DNA from: Georgenia wutianyii
GTDB taxonomy: Bacteria > Actinomycetota > Actinomycetes > Actinomycetales > Actinomycetaceae
Direction: 5' to 3'
Assembly (NCBI RefSeq): GCF_006349365.1
Contig: NZ_CP040899.1
Span: 1 to 64,000 of the forward strand
DNA: 64,000 nt
The position numbers and the translations under genes were made by a program. Below are positions 21,013 to 32,037 of the stretch, one piece after another. Under the pieces are notes generated by a model, which made no database searches, had not been told where the DNA came from, and worked only from the letters and a program-made list of their open reading frames with translations. Numbering within the stretch: position 1 is the stretch's first letter; each line of letters opens with the position of its first letter.

Positions 21013-22470
21013 CTACTCCAGGAGCAGCGCGGCGAGCACCTGCCGCGCGATCGGGGCGGCGGTGGTCCCGCCGGAGGCGACGTCCCCCTCGAACCCACCG
21101 TTCTCCACGACCACGGCGACGGCCACCCGCGGGTCGTCCGCGGGGGCGAAGGACGTGAACCACGCGTGCGGCGGGGCGTCCGTCCCGCTCTGCGCGGTGC
21201 CGGTCTTGCCGGCGACGGCGATGCCCGGCAGCTGGGCGGCCCGCCCGGTGCCGTTGGCGACGACGCTCGTCATGAGCTCGGTGAGCACGCCGGCGGTGCG
21301 CGGGGTGACCGACTGGCGCAGCTCGGTCGGCTCGGTCGTGGAGACGACCTCGAGGTCGGCGTTGCGCTCGGTGGCCACGAGGTAGGGCTGCATCTGGCGC
21401 CCGTCGTTGGCGATGGCCTGGGAGACCATCGCCATCTGCAGCGGCGTGGCGCGCACGTCGAACTGCCCGATGGAGGCCAGGGCGGTCTGCGCGGCGTCCA
21501 TGTCCTGGGGGAAGCTCGAGGGGGTCACCTGCAGCGGGATGCGCAGCGGCTGGCCGAACCCGAACGCCTCGGCCTGCTCCCGCAGGGCGTCCGCGCCCAG
21601 GTCCATGCCGAGCTGGGCGAACGTCGTGTTGCACGACTGCTCGACCGTGTAGCGCAGCGGCGCTGTGTCGTTGGGCGTGCACTGGATGCCGCCGGGGTTG
21701 TTGATGACCCGCGTCGACTGCGGGAGCTGGAGCTGGGCGGGGGAGGGCACCGGGCTGTCGGCGTCGAGGTTGTCGGCCTCGATGGCCGCCGCGGCGACGA
21801 CGATCTTGAAGGAGGAGCCCGGCGCGTACAGGTCCCCGCCGATCGCCCGGTTGACGAGGGGCTCGGTGGGGTCGGCGACCAGGGCGTCGTAGGCCTCCTG
21901 CGCCGCCGAGCCGGAGTGCACGGCGAGGGCGTTGGGGTCGTAGCTCGGCTTGGAGACCATGGCGAGGATCGCCCCGGTCCGGGTGTCGAGGGCGACGACG
22001 GCGCCGCGCTGGTCCCCGAGCGCGTCCCAGGCGGCCTGCTGGGCGCGCGGGTCCAGGGTGAGCTCGACCGACCCGCCCTGCGGCTGGCGCCCGGTGACGA
22101 GGTCCTGGAGCCGCTGGACGACGAGGGAGTCGGCGGTGCCGCCGAGGACGTCGTTGGCGGCGAGCTCCATGCCGGTCATCGAGCTCAGCGCGGCGGCGAA
22201 GTAGCCGGTGGAGTGCGCGTAGAGGAACGGCTGGGAGTAGGAGCGCTGGTAGCGGTAGTCGGTGTCGACCGGCGTCGAGGAGGCGATCGCCTCCCCGGCG
22301 ACGATGATCGGGCCCCGGTCCTGCCCGAACTCGCGGTAGATGGTGCGCACGTTGCGACCGTCGGCGTTGAGCGACGGCGCCTGGACGTACTGGACGGACG
22401 TGGCGGCGACCATGAGCGCGAGGAACATGAGCGCGGCCACCACCGTGAGCCGGCGGACTGGCGTGTTCAC
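21013..22470 (-). CDS. pbpA: Penicillin-binding protein A (class B transpeptidase)
   Basis: This peptidoglycan DD-transpeptidase works with the RodA glycosyltransferase encoded just upstream. The 485-residue protein has an N-terminal anchor helix (VVAALMFLALMVAATSV), a dimerisation part, and the penicillin-binding domain. Active-site motifs are GSSFKIV (Ser nucleophile and Lys near 218-221), SCNTTFA and VAGKTGTAQSG (near 421). It overlaps rodA by four bases (ATGA). Length and arrangement match PbpA of mycobacteria. Confidence 0.96.
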   Translation of the reverse strand: MNTPVRRLTVVAALMFLALMVAATSVQYVQAPSLNADGRNVRTIYREFGQDRGPIIVAGEAIASSTPVDTDYRYQRSYSQPFLYAHSTGYFAAALSSMTGMELAANDVLGGTADSLVVQRLQDLVTGRQPQGGSVELTLDPRAQQAAWDALGDQRGAVVALDTRTGAILAMVSKPSYDPNALAVHSGSAAQEAYDALVADPTEPLVNRAIGGDLYAPGSSFKIVVAAAAIEADNLDADSPVPSPAQLQLPQSTRVINNPGGIQCTPNDTAPLRYTVEQSCNTTFAQLGMDLGADALREQAEAFGFGQPLRIPLQVTPSSFPQDMDAAQTALASIGQFDVRATPLQMAMVSQAIANDGRQMQPYLVATERNADLEVVSTTEPTELRQSVTPRTAGVLTELMTSVVANGTGRAAQLPGIAVAGKTGTAQSGTDAPPHAWFTSFAPADDPRVAVAVVVENGGFEGDVASGGTTAAPIARQVLAALLLE

Positions 22471-23903
22471 GAGAGCCTCACCACCTCGGTGGGGTTGGCG
22501 TCGTCACCGGTCGGGCGGAACGTCACCTCGGCGACCTCCCCGGAGGTGTCGAGCGGCGGGATCGGCAGCTCGCCGCTCATCGCCGCGGGCCGGCGGGCGG
22601 CGTCGGAGATGCGCAGGAGCAGCGCGACGATCATCCAGTTGACGACGAGGGAGGAGCCGCCCTGGGCGAGGAACGGCATCGTCAGGCCGGTGAGCGGGAT
22701 GAGCCGGGTGACCCCGCCGACGACGACGAAGCACTGGAAGGCGACGACGAAGGACAGGCCCGAGGCGAGCAGCGTGCCGAAGCCGTCGCGCACCCCGATG
22801 GCGGCCCGCATGCCGCGCTCGACGAGGACGAGGTACATGAGGAGGATCGCCAGCAGGCCGGTGAGGCCGAGCTCCTCGGCGAGCGAGGCGATGATGAAGT
22901 CGGAGTGGGCGTAGGGCACGATCTCGGGCCGGCCCTGACCCCAGCCGGTGCCCATGAGGCCGCCCGACGCCATCCCGAACAGCCCCTGGACCACCTGGTA
23001 GGAGCCGCCGAACGCGCGGTTGTAGATGTCGGGGTCCAGGGCGTTGAGCCAGACGTCGAAGCGGGCGCCGACGTGGTCGAGGGTGGCGGCGGCCAGCGCC
23101 GCCCCGCCGCCGAAGAGGAGCAGGCCGATGAGCACCCAGCTCAGCCGTTCGGTGGCGACGTAGAGCATGGCGACGAACAGGGCGAAGAAGAGCAGCGCCG
23201 TGCCGAGGTCCCGCTGGAAGACGAGGACGACGAGCGCGACGCCCCAGGCGAGGAGGATCGGGCCGAGGTCGCGGGCCCGGGGCAGCTGGAGGCCGAGCAC
23301 CTTCGGGCCGGCGAGGGCGAGGGTGTCGCGGTTCGTCACGAGGTAGCCGGCGAAGAAGATGGCGAGGAGCACCTTGGCCAGCTCGGCGGGCTGGAAGGAC
23401 AGCCCCCCGAGCGAGATCCAGATCCGGGCGCCGTTGATCGTCGCGCCCAGCCCCGGCACGAGCGGCAGGAGGAGCATGACGAGGCCGAGGATCATCGACA
23501 GGTAGGTGTAGCGGCGCAGCTGCCGGTGGTCGCGCAGGAGCACGACGACGGCGACGGCGGCCGCCACCCCGAGCATCGTCCACATGACCTGGCGGGAGGC
23601 GAAGGACGTGCCCTCGGCCTGGTCGATGCGGTAGATCATCGCGAGCCCGAGGCCGTTGAGGGCGACGGCGGTAGGCAGGATGACAGGGTCGGCGTAGGGC
23701 GCTCGCCACCGCAGGACGACGTGCGTGAGCACGGCGAGGACGACGAGCACCCCGAGCTGGGTGAAGACCCCGCTGGGGACCTCGCCCGTCGTCGCCAGCC
23801 CCACCTGCACGTAGGCGTACAGGCCGATGCCGATCGCGAGGGCGAGGAGCCCCAGCTCGACCCACCGGCCCGGGCGCCCTGCCTGCTGGCTGACGATGGC
23901 CAT
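22467..23903 (-). CDS. rodA: RodA/FtsW-family peptidoglycan glycosyltransferase
   Basis: This SEDS protein polymerises lipid II into glycan strands in partnership with PbpA. The 478 residues contain ten or more hydrophobic helices. Family signatures are RQVMWTMLGVAAAV, NGARIWISLGGLSFQPAELAKV (given in parts: NGARIWISLGG and FQPAELAKV), the catalytic-loop Asp in QRDLGTALL and the C-terminal PLTGLTMPFLAQGGSS. Its ATG immediately follows the pstP stop. The operon position suggests elongation or growth-related synthesis rather than septal FtsW, though the family call alone cannot separate them. Confidence 0.94.
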   Translation of the reverse strand: MAIVSQQAGRPGRWVELGLLALAIGIGLYAYVQVGLATTGEVPSGVFTQLGVLVVLAVLTHVVLRWRAPYADPVILPTAVALNGLGLAMIYRIDQAEGTSFASRQVMWTMLGVAAAVAVVVLLRDHRQLRRYTYLSMILGLVMLLLPLVPGLGATINGARIWISLGGLSFQPAELAKVLLAIFFAGYLVTNRDTLALAGPKVLGLQLPRARDLGPILLAWGVALVVLVFQRDLGTALLFFALFVAMLYVATERLSWVLIGLLLFGGGAALAAATLDHVGARFDVWLNALDPDIYNRAFGGSYQVVQGLFGMASGGLMGTGWGQGRPEIVPYAHSDFIIASLAEELGLTGLLAILLMYLVLVERGMRAAIGVRDGFGTLLASGLSFVVAFQCFVVVGGVTRLIPLTGLTMPFLAQGGSSLVVNWMIVALLLRISDAARRPAAMSGELPIPPLDTSGEVAEVTFRPTGDDANPTEVVRLS

Positions 23904-25184
23904 CTAGGCCCCGTCCTGCGTGGCCCCGGGCACGCTCGTCGGGGTGGGGGCGGGGGTGGCGCCGTCGGCGGGGCGGCGCACGTCTGCCCGCAGCTCGCGC
24001 ACGCGGGTCTCGGCGTCCTCGAGGGAGTCGACGGTCATCGTCGCCTCGAGGCGGTCCTGGACGTAGCTGGGCAGGTCGTCCAGGCGCAGGTCGGTGCGCT
24101 CATGGACCTCGGAGAGGGTGAGCGGCCCGAGCTCCTGGGGGATGCCGCGGTAGATGGCGACGACCTCGCCGTCGGGCGCGAGGTAGTACTGGTCCTGGGT
24201 CCAGCGGTAGCCGAACCAGGCCGCGGCACCGAGGCCGGCGAGGACGAGGAGCGTGAGCAGGGTGGCCCCGATCCAGCGGCGGCGCGGACGGGGCTGGTCC
24301 TCCTCGTCCTCCTCGGCCGGCCGCGGTGCGGGCGCGGTCAGGGCTGCGGCGCGGCCGGCGGCGCCCGGGGTGCCTCTCGTGGCGCGCAGCCGGTCGGTGG
24401 CGGCGGCGCCGACGACCTGCGGGGTGGTCGCCGGGACGAGGCCGTCGGGGAGGTCGTCGGCGTCGAGGAAGTCGGCGATGACGCAGGTGACGTTGTCCGG
24501 ACCGCCGCCGCGCAGGGCGAGGTCGATGAGCTCCTCGGCGCAGCGGCCGGGGTCGGCGACGCGGGTGAGGGTCTCGGCGATGGTCTCCGCGCTCACCACG
24601 CCGGACAGGCCGTCGGAGCACAGCAGCCAGCGGTCCCCGACCTTCGCCTCGCGGACCGACTCGTCGAGGATGACGTCGCCGTCGGTGTCGCCGAGCACCC
24701 GCAGGAGCACCGAGCGCTGCGGGTGGCGCTCGGCCTGCTCGGGGGTGAGGCGGCCGATGTCGACGAGGTGCTGGACGAAGGTGTGGTCGGTGGTGATCCG
24801 GGTGAGCTCGCCGTCGCGCAGGAGGTAGGCACGCGAGTCGCCGATGTGGACCATGGCGATCTTGTTCTCCGAGCGGAGGACCGCGATGCACGTCGTGCCC
24901 AGGCCGGCGAGCTCGGGGTCGGCCTCGGCGCGTTCCTCGAGGTCGGCGTGCGCGGCGGCGACCGACTCGCGCAGGCTCGGCAGGAGGTCGTCGGCCGCCG
25001 GCTGCTCCTCGTCGAGGTGGACGAGGTGGGCCAGGGCCACGGAGGAGGCGATGTCGCCGCCGGCGGGGCCGCCCATGCCGTCGGCGAGCACGAGGAGGTG
25101 GGGCCCGGCGTAGCCGGAGTCCTGGTTGCTCGAGCGCACGAGCCCGACGTCGGAGCGGGCGGCGAAGTTGACGGTCAGCGGCAT
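23904..25184 (-). CDS. pstP: PP2C-type Ser/Thr protein phosphatase PstP
   Basis: This membrane phosphatase reverses phosphorylation by PknA and PknB. The ATG at 25184 gives 426 residues (MPLTVNFAARSDVG). The PP2C metal-binding motifs are SNQDSGY, VLADGMGG, GDSRAYLLRDG, LLCSDGLSG and GGPDNVTCV. A linker leads to a membrane helix at about 303-325 (WIGATLLTLLVLAGLGAAAW) and an extracellular domain of ~100 residues. The start is four bases after the fhaB stop. Domain order and operon position match PstP of M. tuberculosis. Confidence 0.95.
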   Translation of the reverse strand: MPLTVNFAARSDVGLVRSSNQDSGYAGPHLLVLADGMGGPAGGDIASSVALAHLVHLDEEQPAADDLLPSLRESVAAAHADLEERAEADPELAGLGTTCIAVLRSENKIAMVHIGDSRAYLLRDGELTRITTDHTFVQHLVDIGRLTPEQAERHPQRSVLLRVLGDTDGDVILDESVREAKVGDRWLLCSDGLSGVVSAETIAETLTRVADPGRCAEELIDLALRGGGPDNVTCVIADFLDADDLPDGLVPATTPQVVGAAATDRLRATRGTPGAAGRAAALTAPAPRPAEEDEEDQPRPRRRWIGATLLTLLVLAGLGAAAWFGYRWTQDQYYLAPDGEVVAIYRGIPQELGPLTLSEVHERTDLRLDDLPSYVQDRLEATMTVDSLEDAETRVRELRADVRRPADGATPAPTPTSVPGATQDGA

Positions 25185-25188
25185 GGGC

Positions 25189-25662
25189 TCAGCGCTGCAG
25201 CTCGATGACGGTCTGACCCACCCGCACCGGCGTGCCGGTGGCGAGCTGGACGGGCTGGGCGAGGCGACGGTCCCCGACGAACGTGCCGTTCGTCGAGCCG
25301 AGGTCCTCGACCCACCACGAGCCGTCCTGGGGGAAGAAGCGGGCGTGCCGCCCGGAGGCGTAGTCGTCGTCGAGGACGAGGGTGGAGGCGGGGGAGCGGC
25401 CGATGATGATCGCCGAGGGGCCCAGCGGCACGGTCGTGCCCGAGAGCGGGCCCTGGGTGACGACGAGGCGGGTGGGGGCGCTGCGCGCCGGGCGCGGGGC
25501 CGCGGGGCGTGCCTGCTTGCGTGACCGGGCGGCGCCACGGACCCGGCGCACGATGCGGGTGCCGAAGATGTCCTGGCGGAGCACGGCGAGGGCGCTGAGG
25601 ACGAAGACCCACAGGAGCACGAGGTAGCTCAGGCGCAGGAGCGTGACGGCGAGCTCGGTCAT
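25189..25662 (-). CDS. fhaB: FHA-domain protein FhaB
   Basis: This signalling adaptor binds phosphothreonine through its FHA domain; in mycobacteria FhaB (FipA) is a PknA/B substrate linked to division. The ATG at 25662 overlaps the fhaA stop and gives 157 residues. An N-terminal membrane helix (YLVLLWVFVLSALAVL) is followed by a basic linker. The FHA domain at ~85-155 shows IIIGRSPASTLVL, SGRHARF and EDLGSTNGTFVG, which contain the phosphopeptide-binding Arg, Ser and Asn. Confidence 0.93.
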   Translation of the reverse strand: MTELAVTLLRLSYLVLLWVFVLSALAVLRQDIFGTRIVRRVRGAARSRKQARPAAPRPARSAPTRLVVTQGPLSGTTVPLGPSAIIIGRSPASTLVLDDDYASGRHARFFPQDGSWWVEDLGSTNGTFVGDRRLAQPVQLATGTPVRVGQTVIELQR

Positions 25663-26366
25663 CGGCCTGCCTCGGCGCTCGCGCCGTTCCAGAACATGAT
25701 CCGGGTGCGGCCGATGGTGATCGTGTTGCCGTCCAGGAGGGTTGCCGCCTGGACGCGGTGGCCCTCGACGAACGTGCCGTTGGTCGAGCCGAGGTCGGTG
25801 GCGACGGTCCCCTGCGGGGTGACCCGCAGCTCGAGGTGACGGCGCGAGACACCGGAGTCGTCGACGACGATGTCCGCCTCGGTGCCGCGGCCGAGCACGG
25901 TGACCGGTCCGGTGAGCAGGTAGCGCTGACCGTCGATGTCGATGATCGGGTGGCGCGTGGAGGCCGCGGTGGACGTCGCGGGCGCGGCGGCGCCGCGGAC
26001 GGTCGCGGTCTCGACGTCGAGGCGGCCGGTGGACACGGACTCGTCGGTCTCGAAGACGACGCGGACCGGGCCGACGAAGGCGTACTGCTGGCTGTCGGCG
26101 TGCTCGGTGGCCGCCGAGACCATCTCCTCGGCGAGGGCGTCGGCGCCCCACGCGTCGACGCGCTCGCGGTCCTCGGGGCTCAGCCGCACGGTGAACTCGT
26201 TGGGCACGACGGTGCGTCCGCGGGAGACCGCGGCGGCGCGGTCGTCCATCGCGCGGCGGATCGCGCTGGCGATCTCCACCGGCTTGACCTCGCTGCGGAA
26301 CGCCTTCGCGAAGACGCTGTTGACCGCGTTCTCGACCTTCTTCTCGAAGCGATCGAGAGCTCCCAT
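25659..26366 (-). CDS. fhaA: FHA-domain protein FhaA (DUF3662)
   Basis: First gene of the operon. The 235-residue protein has an N-terminal DUF3662 domain (GALDRFEKKVENAVNSVFAK, VPNEFTVRLSPEDRER) and a C-terminal FHA domain from about 155 (VLGRGTEADIVV, VSRRHLEL, DLGSTNGTFVEG). In mycobacteria FhaA recruits phosphorylated partners including the MviN/FhaA lipid II complex. This protein is shorter than FhaA of M. tuberculosis because the long Pro/Gly-rich linker is almost absent. GGAGG precedes the ATG. The whole run to pknB overlaps or is nearly contiguous. Confidence 0.94.
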   Translation of the reverse strand: MGALDRFEKKVENAVNSVFAKAFRSEVKPVEIASAIRRAMDDRAAAVSRGRTVVPNEFTVRLSPEDRERVDAWGADALAEEMVSAATEHADSQQYAFVGPVRVVFETDESVSTGRLDVETATVRGAAAPATSTAASTRHPIIDIDGQRYLLTGPVTVLGRGTEADIVVDDSGVSRRHLELRVTPQGTVATDLGSTNGTFVEGHRVQAATLLDGNTITIGRTRIMFWNGASAEAGR

Positions 26367-26581
26367 CGTGACACCTCCTCCCTTGAGCCACCCTGATCGT
26401 AACGATCATGCATCGTTCCCGAGGCATCGGCGTGGAGGTAGGGGCGCGGCAGACCCGGTGGGGCGGCCCCGTGGCGGCCAGGTGGGGCGCGCGAGGGCCC
26501 TGGCTGTGAGCCCGCTCTCGTTGCCCCCCGCGGCGTCGTCCCCGGCCCGAGCCCCGTGCTAATCTCGTCCTCGCTGTACAC

Positions 26582-26665
26582 GCGCGAGTGGCGGAATAGG
26601 CAGACGCGCACGGTTCAGGTCCGTGTGCCCGAAAGGGCGTGGGGGTTCAACTCCCCCCTCGCGCA
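26582..26665 (+). tRNA. tRNA-Leu (anticodon CAG)
   Basis: The 84-base class II tRNA has acceptor GCGCGAG pairing with CTCGCGC at 26658-26664. The anticodon stem ends around loop TTCAGGT (anticodon CAG). There is a variable arm TGCCCGAAAGGGCG and a T arm GGGGGTTCAACTCCCCC. CCA is not encoded. It reads CTG, the dominant leucine codon in this DNA. Confidence 0.93.
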
Positions 26666-26735
26666 CAGCAGGAGCGGCGGGTCCCCAGGGGCCCGCCGCT
26701 TCGTCGTTCTCTGAGCCGCCCCCGCGCCGTGATCC

Positions 26736-27098
26736 CTCTGGGACGCCCCTCGCAGCCCGCGGACGCCCCCTGCGCGGCGCCGCACGGCCGCAGAAGGGTG
26801 TCCCAGACGAGCTGTGCCAGCCGCTGAGTCCGCCGGTCGGCCCGGTGGAGGACCCGTAGCCGCACGCCCGGCCGCGGGTCCCCGCGGGCTGACGGAGACC
26901 CCCACCACCACCTCTGGGACACCCCCTGGATCCCCGGAGACACCCCGTGCAGCGCGCCCGGGACCCGCAAAGGGGCGTCCCAGAGAACGCGCCGCGCCGC
27001 CGCCGACCTCGCCCGGCCCTTCTCTCTGGGACACCCTCTGGACCCCCGGGGACACCCCGTGCAGCGCGCCTGAGACCCCGCAAAGGGGCGTCCCAGAG
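26736..27098. repeat. Cluster of three 72-75-base imperfect palindromes
   Basis: The gap 26666-27189 has no supported gene. It holds three related units at 26736-26807, 26912-26985 and 27024-27098. Each begins with CTCTGGGACRCCC and ends with its complement (GGGGCGTCCCAGAG in units two and three, a decayed form in unit one). The interiors of units two and three are also nearly identical (GACACCCCGTGCAGCGCGCC), so these are copies of one element. Each could fold as a long hairpin. Confidence 0.75.
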
Positions 27099-27189
27099 GA
27101 ACAGGTGCCTTCCTCTTTCGCCGGGGGCGGGATGGGGCCACCATGGTGGTGAGCCGGTACAGCGGCCGGCACTGACGGAGGTGAGGGGC

Positions 27190-27396
27190 ATGGCACCCGT
27201 CGAACCGGGGGACAGGATCGTCGTCAACGCCACGCACGTGGGCGGCCACACCCGCGACGGTGAGGTCCTCGCCGTCCACGGTCAGGGCGGGACCCCGCCC
27301 TACCTCGTGCGGTGGTCGGACACCGGCGCCGAGTCCCTCTTCTTCCCGGGCTCGGACAGCGTGGTCCACAGCGGAGGGGTGGGCGAGCCGACCTGA
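27190..27396 (+). CDS. DUF1918 small protein
   Basis: This 68-residue protein starts MAPVEPGDRIVVNATHVGG and contains the family motif YLVRWSDTGAESLFFPGSD. It matches the DUF1918 fold, a small SH3-like barrel found almost only in actinobacteria, often in several copies. GGAGG lies 11 bases before the ATG. Function unknown; a nucleic-acid or partner-binding role is only a guess from the fold type. Confidence 0.9.
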   Translation: MAPVEPGDRIVVNATHVGGHTRDGEVLAVHGQGGTPPYLVRWSDTGAESLFFPGSDSVVHSGGVGEPT

Positions 27397-27557
27397 CCTC
27401 ACCCGCCTCCGTGCCCGCGCGCGTCGCGCTCCGGGCGGCGGCCGGCTGGCTACGCTGAACCTCCGCGAACTCCTCGATTCCGACGGCGCGCTGCCGATCG
27501 TCGGTACGGGCCGTGTCCGCGCGCCCTGCCTCCGACTCCCGGGACCTCCACGCCGCC

Positions 27558-28628
27558 ATGCGCATCCCCACGAGCCGCCTGCGGGCGCTGACGGCGGGCG
27601 TCCTGCTCGCCCTCGGGAGCGTCGCGGCACCGGCGGCACCGGCGGCCGCACAGCCGTCCGGCGAGGTGCCGCCACCCGTCGAGCAGCCCGGCCCGGTGCC
27701 CGGTGAACCCGTGGCTCCCGTCGTCGTCCACCTCCCGCCGCCCGTCCACCTCGACGACGGCGCGGGCTACCTCCTGCCCGACCACCCCGGGGTCACGTGG
27801 CTCGTCGACGGCACGCCCGTCGCCGACCTCGTCGCGGCGGGTGCGGCGCGCCACGTCCCCGGCGACCCGATGGGGCACGTCGAGATCACCGCGGAGGGCC
27901 TGGGCCGGGAGCTAGCCGGCGTCGTCCTCGGCGCGCTCGCCGCCGAGGGTCACGTCCTCGCCACCGACGACGACGGCGGCACGGCGCCGGTCCGCTACGT
28001 CATCGACCCGCGGGCGGCGGCCGAGCTCGTCCTCCCGGAGGCGTTCGACGCCGACGGGACCGAGGCGGACGCCGTCCACGTCCCGGAGGCGCCCGGGCAG
28101 GTCGTGCGCGACGCGGCGGGGGAGGTGCTCGCGCCGGGGGTGCACCTCCCGGCGCTCGCGTACCTCGACGGCACGGCGGTCCTCGAGCTCACCGTGACGG
28201 CTGCCGCCGGTCACCGGCTCGAGGTCGAGGGGCTGCCGGTCGAGCCGCTTCCAGGTGCGGGCGGGACGCACGTGGTGACGCTCGCCCTCACCGACGCGGT
28301 CACGCCCCCGGTCGAGGAGCCCGAGCCCGAGCCGCAGCCCGAGCCGAGCACGCCCCCGTCCGCCCTGCCTCCTGCCGGCGAGCCCTCCGCGCCCCCGGCC
28401 CTGCTCACCCTGGACGCCGCGGCGCCGTCAGAACCGATGAGCGCCCCGGCCGTCACGGCGCCCGCGACCGGGCCCGCGTCCGCGGCGGCGGCGCCCGCGG
28501 CGCCCGCGCCGCCGCCCGAGGCGTCGATCCCGCGGGAGCCGCAGGACCTCGAGCTCCTCGTGATCCTCGGTGCGTTCTTCCTCGGAGGGCTCGGGCTCGT
28601 CCTCGGCGTGGGCCGCGACGCCCGCTGA
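27558..28628 (+). CDS. Secreted or surface-exposed hypothetical protein
   Basis: The gene is not recognised. The ATG at 27558 gives 356 residues starting with a clear signal peptide (MRIPTSRLRALTAGVLLALG then an AxA site before QPSG); an upstream GTG at 27513 is possible but spoils the signal sequence. The mature part is an acidic, beta-rich domain (~40-235) with an EVLAPGVHLPALAYLDG element. A Pro/Glu/Ala-rich stalk follows and a C-terminal membrane helix (LELLVILGAFFLGGLGLVLG) ends in GRDAR. This head-stalk-anchor layout suggests a surface protein. No LPXTG or LAXTG sorting motif precedes the helix. Confidence 0.7.
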   Translation: MRIPTSRLRALTAGVLLALGSVAAPAAPAAAQPSGEVPPPVEQPGPVPGEPVAPVVVHLPPPVHLDDGAGYLLPDHPGVTWLVDGTPVADLVAAGAARHVPGDPMGHVEITAEGLGRELAGVVLGALAAEGHVLATDDDGGTAPVRYVIDPRAAAELVLPEAFDADGTEADAVHVPEAPGQVVRDAAGEVLAPGVHLPALAYLDGTAVLELTVTAAAGHRLEVEGLPVEPLPGAGGTHVVTLALTDAVTPPVEEPEPEPQPEPSTPPSALPPAGEPSAPPALLTLDAAAPSEPMSAPAVTAPATGPASAAAAPAAPAPPPEASIPREPQDLELLVILGAFFLGGLGLVLGVGRDAR

Positions 28629-28679
28629 GCCGGCGCCGTCACCCCGGCGCGCGCGGCCCGGCGCTCCTACGATGCACCC

Positions 28680-29144
28680 ATGCCACGCATCGCCACCGCC
28701 GACCGCGTCAGCCGCGAGGAGCTCCTCGAGTTCCTCCGCACCCGCCACCACCACGTGCTGCTCACCAGGCGCGCCGACGGGCGCCCGCAGCTCTCGCCGG
28801 TCAGCGGCGGCGTCGACGAGTCCGGGCGGATCGTCATCTCCACCTACCCCGACCGCGCGAAGGCGGTGAACCTGCGGCGCGACCCGGCGGCGTCGGTGCT
28901 CGTGCTGGGCGAGGACTGGGACGACGCGTGGGTGCAGGTCGACGGCACCGCCGAGGTGCTCGACATGCCCGAGGCCGAGGATGCGCTCGTCGACTACTAC
29001 CGGTGCATCGCCGGCGAGCACCCGGACTGGGAGGACTACCGCGCCGCGATGCGACGCCAGGGCAAGTCGCTCATCCGGATCACGATCACCGGCTGGGGAC
29101 CGGTCGCGACCGGAGGCTTCCCGCCCGACCGCGTGCCCTCCTGA
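28680..29144 (+). CDS. PPOX-class (F420/FMN-dependent) split-barrel protein
   Basis: A 154-residue flavin-barrel protein of the pyridoxamine-phosphate-oxidase-like superfamily. Visible blocks are HHVLLTRRADGRPQLSPVSG, IVISTYPDRAKAVNLRRDP and WVQVDGTAEVLD, characteristic of the PPOX-class F420-dependent subfamily common in actinobacteria. It probably reduces or oxidises small molecules with F420 or FMN; the substrate cannot be told. It converges on the metal ATPase with a gap of three bases. Confidence 0.87.
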   Translation: MPRIATADRVSREELLEFLRTRHHHVLLTRRADGRPQLSPVSGGVDESGRIVISTYPDRAKAVNLRRDPAASVLVLGEDWDDAWVQVDGTAEVLDMPEAEDALVDYYRCIAGEHPDWEDYRAAMRRQGKSLIRITITGWGPVATGGFPPDRVPS

Positions 29145-29147
29145 CGC

Positions 29148-31289
<2,142 letters not shown>

Positions 31290-31368
31290 GCTTCCTCCCC
31301 TGGGGGACTGGTGCCACGGAGCGGGTCTCGAGGACGGGGGAACGCCGTCCCCTGCCGGGGCATTCCCG

Positions 31369-31406
31369 CGCCCCGGGCACCGCGGGATGCGCTGGCGCCC
31401 GGGGCG
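31369..31406 (-). terminator. GC-rich hairpin after the FMN reductase gene
   Basis: CGCCCCGGGC at 31369-31378 pairs with GCCCGGGGCG at 31397-31406 (10-bp stem, 18-base loop). It lies just past the stop of the minus-strand reductase gene and before the ATPase gene. Confidence 0.4.
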
Positions 31407-31412
31407 GACGTG

Positions 31413-31988
31413 TCAGACGGTGACCACGGCGGGCTGCCGGACCGACTCCAGGGCCGTGGCCCAGGCGACGAGCTGGTCGAGCATCGGCTCCACGGAGGCG
31501 GTGGACGACTCCGTGGGGGTGAAGGTCGTGTAGTTCTCGAAGTCGGTGGACAGTGGCAGCGTCACCGCGTTGCGCACGTGCGCAACCCGCATCTCGGACA
31601 GGATGCCGCGCAGGTGCTCGACCGCGCGCACCCCGCCCGCCGAGCCGTAGCTGACGAAGCCGGCGGCCTTGTCGCTCAGCTCGAGGTAGAGGTAGTCGAG
31701 CGCGTTCTTCAGCGCACCGGTGATCGAGTGGTTGTACTCCGAGACGACGAAGACATACCCGTCGTACTGGTCCATCGCGCGGGACCAGGCCTGGCCGTGG
31801 GGCGTGCTGCTGGGCGCCATCGCGGGTGGCGCCACGTCGTCCCACACCGGCAGGGTGAAGTCGGCGATGTCGACGATCTCGAAGGTGGCGTCGGTGCGCC
31901 GCTCGGCGAGCGACCTCACCCAGCGGGCGACGTCGAGGCTCTGTCGTCCGGGACGGACGCTTCCGGTGACGATGGCGATCCGCGTCAT
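31413..31988 (-). CDS. NADPH-dependent FMN reductase-like protein
   Basis: This flavodoxin-fold quinone/azo/chromate-type reductase starts at ATG 31988 (MTRIAIVTGSVRPGR) with GAGGAG upstream, giving 191 residues. The FMN phosphate loop is GSVRPGRQS. The family block YVFVVSEYNHSITGALKNALD contacts the isoalloxazine (SEYNHS and GALKNALDYL shown separately in the sequence). FVSYGSAGGVRAVEHLR is conserved as well. It probably reduces quinones or xenobiotics with NAD(P)H. A palindromic element lies about 50 bases upstream. Confidence 0.92.
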   Translation of the reverse strand: MTRIAIVTGSVRPGRQSLDVARWVRSLAERRTDATFEIVDIADFTLPVWDDVAPPAMAPSSTPHGQAWSRAMDQYDGYVFVVSEYNHSITGALKNALDYLYLELSDKAAGFVSYGSAGGVRAVEHLRGILSEMRVAHVRNAVTLPLSTDFENYTTFTPTESSTASVEPMLDQLVAWATALESVRQPAVVTV

Positions 31989-32037
31989 GACTGCTCCTCG
32001 GGATGGGGGCGGCGGGACGGTGCTCGTCCCTGGATGC

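Noticed and set aside
26666..27189. Protein-coding gene in the repeat region after tRNA-Leu
   Set aside because: Several frames are open on both strands, but all are Pro/Arg/Gly-rich, run through the palindromic repeats and show no ribosome site or family motif.
27558..28628. Possible sortase substrate
   Set aside because: The protein has a C-terminal helix and a basic end, but no LPXTG or LAXTG-like motif precedes the helix, so it is called only membrane-anchored.
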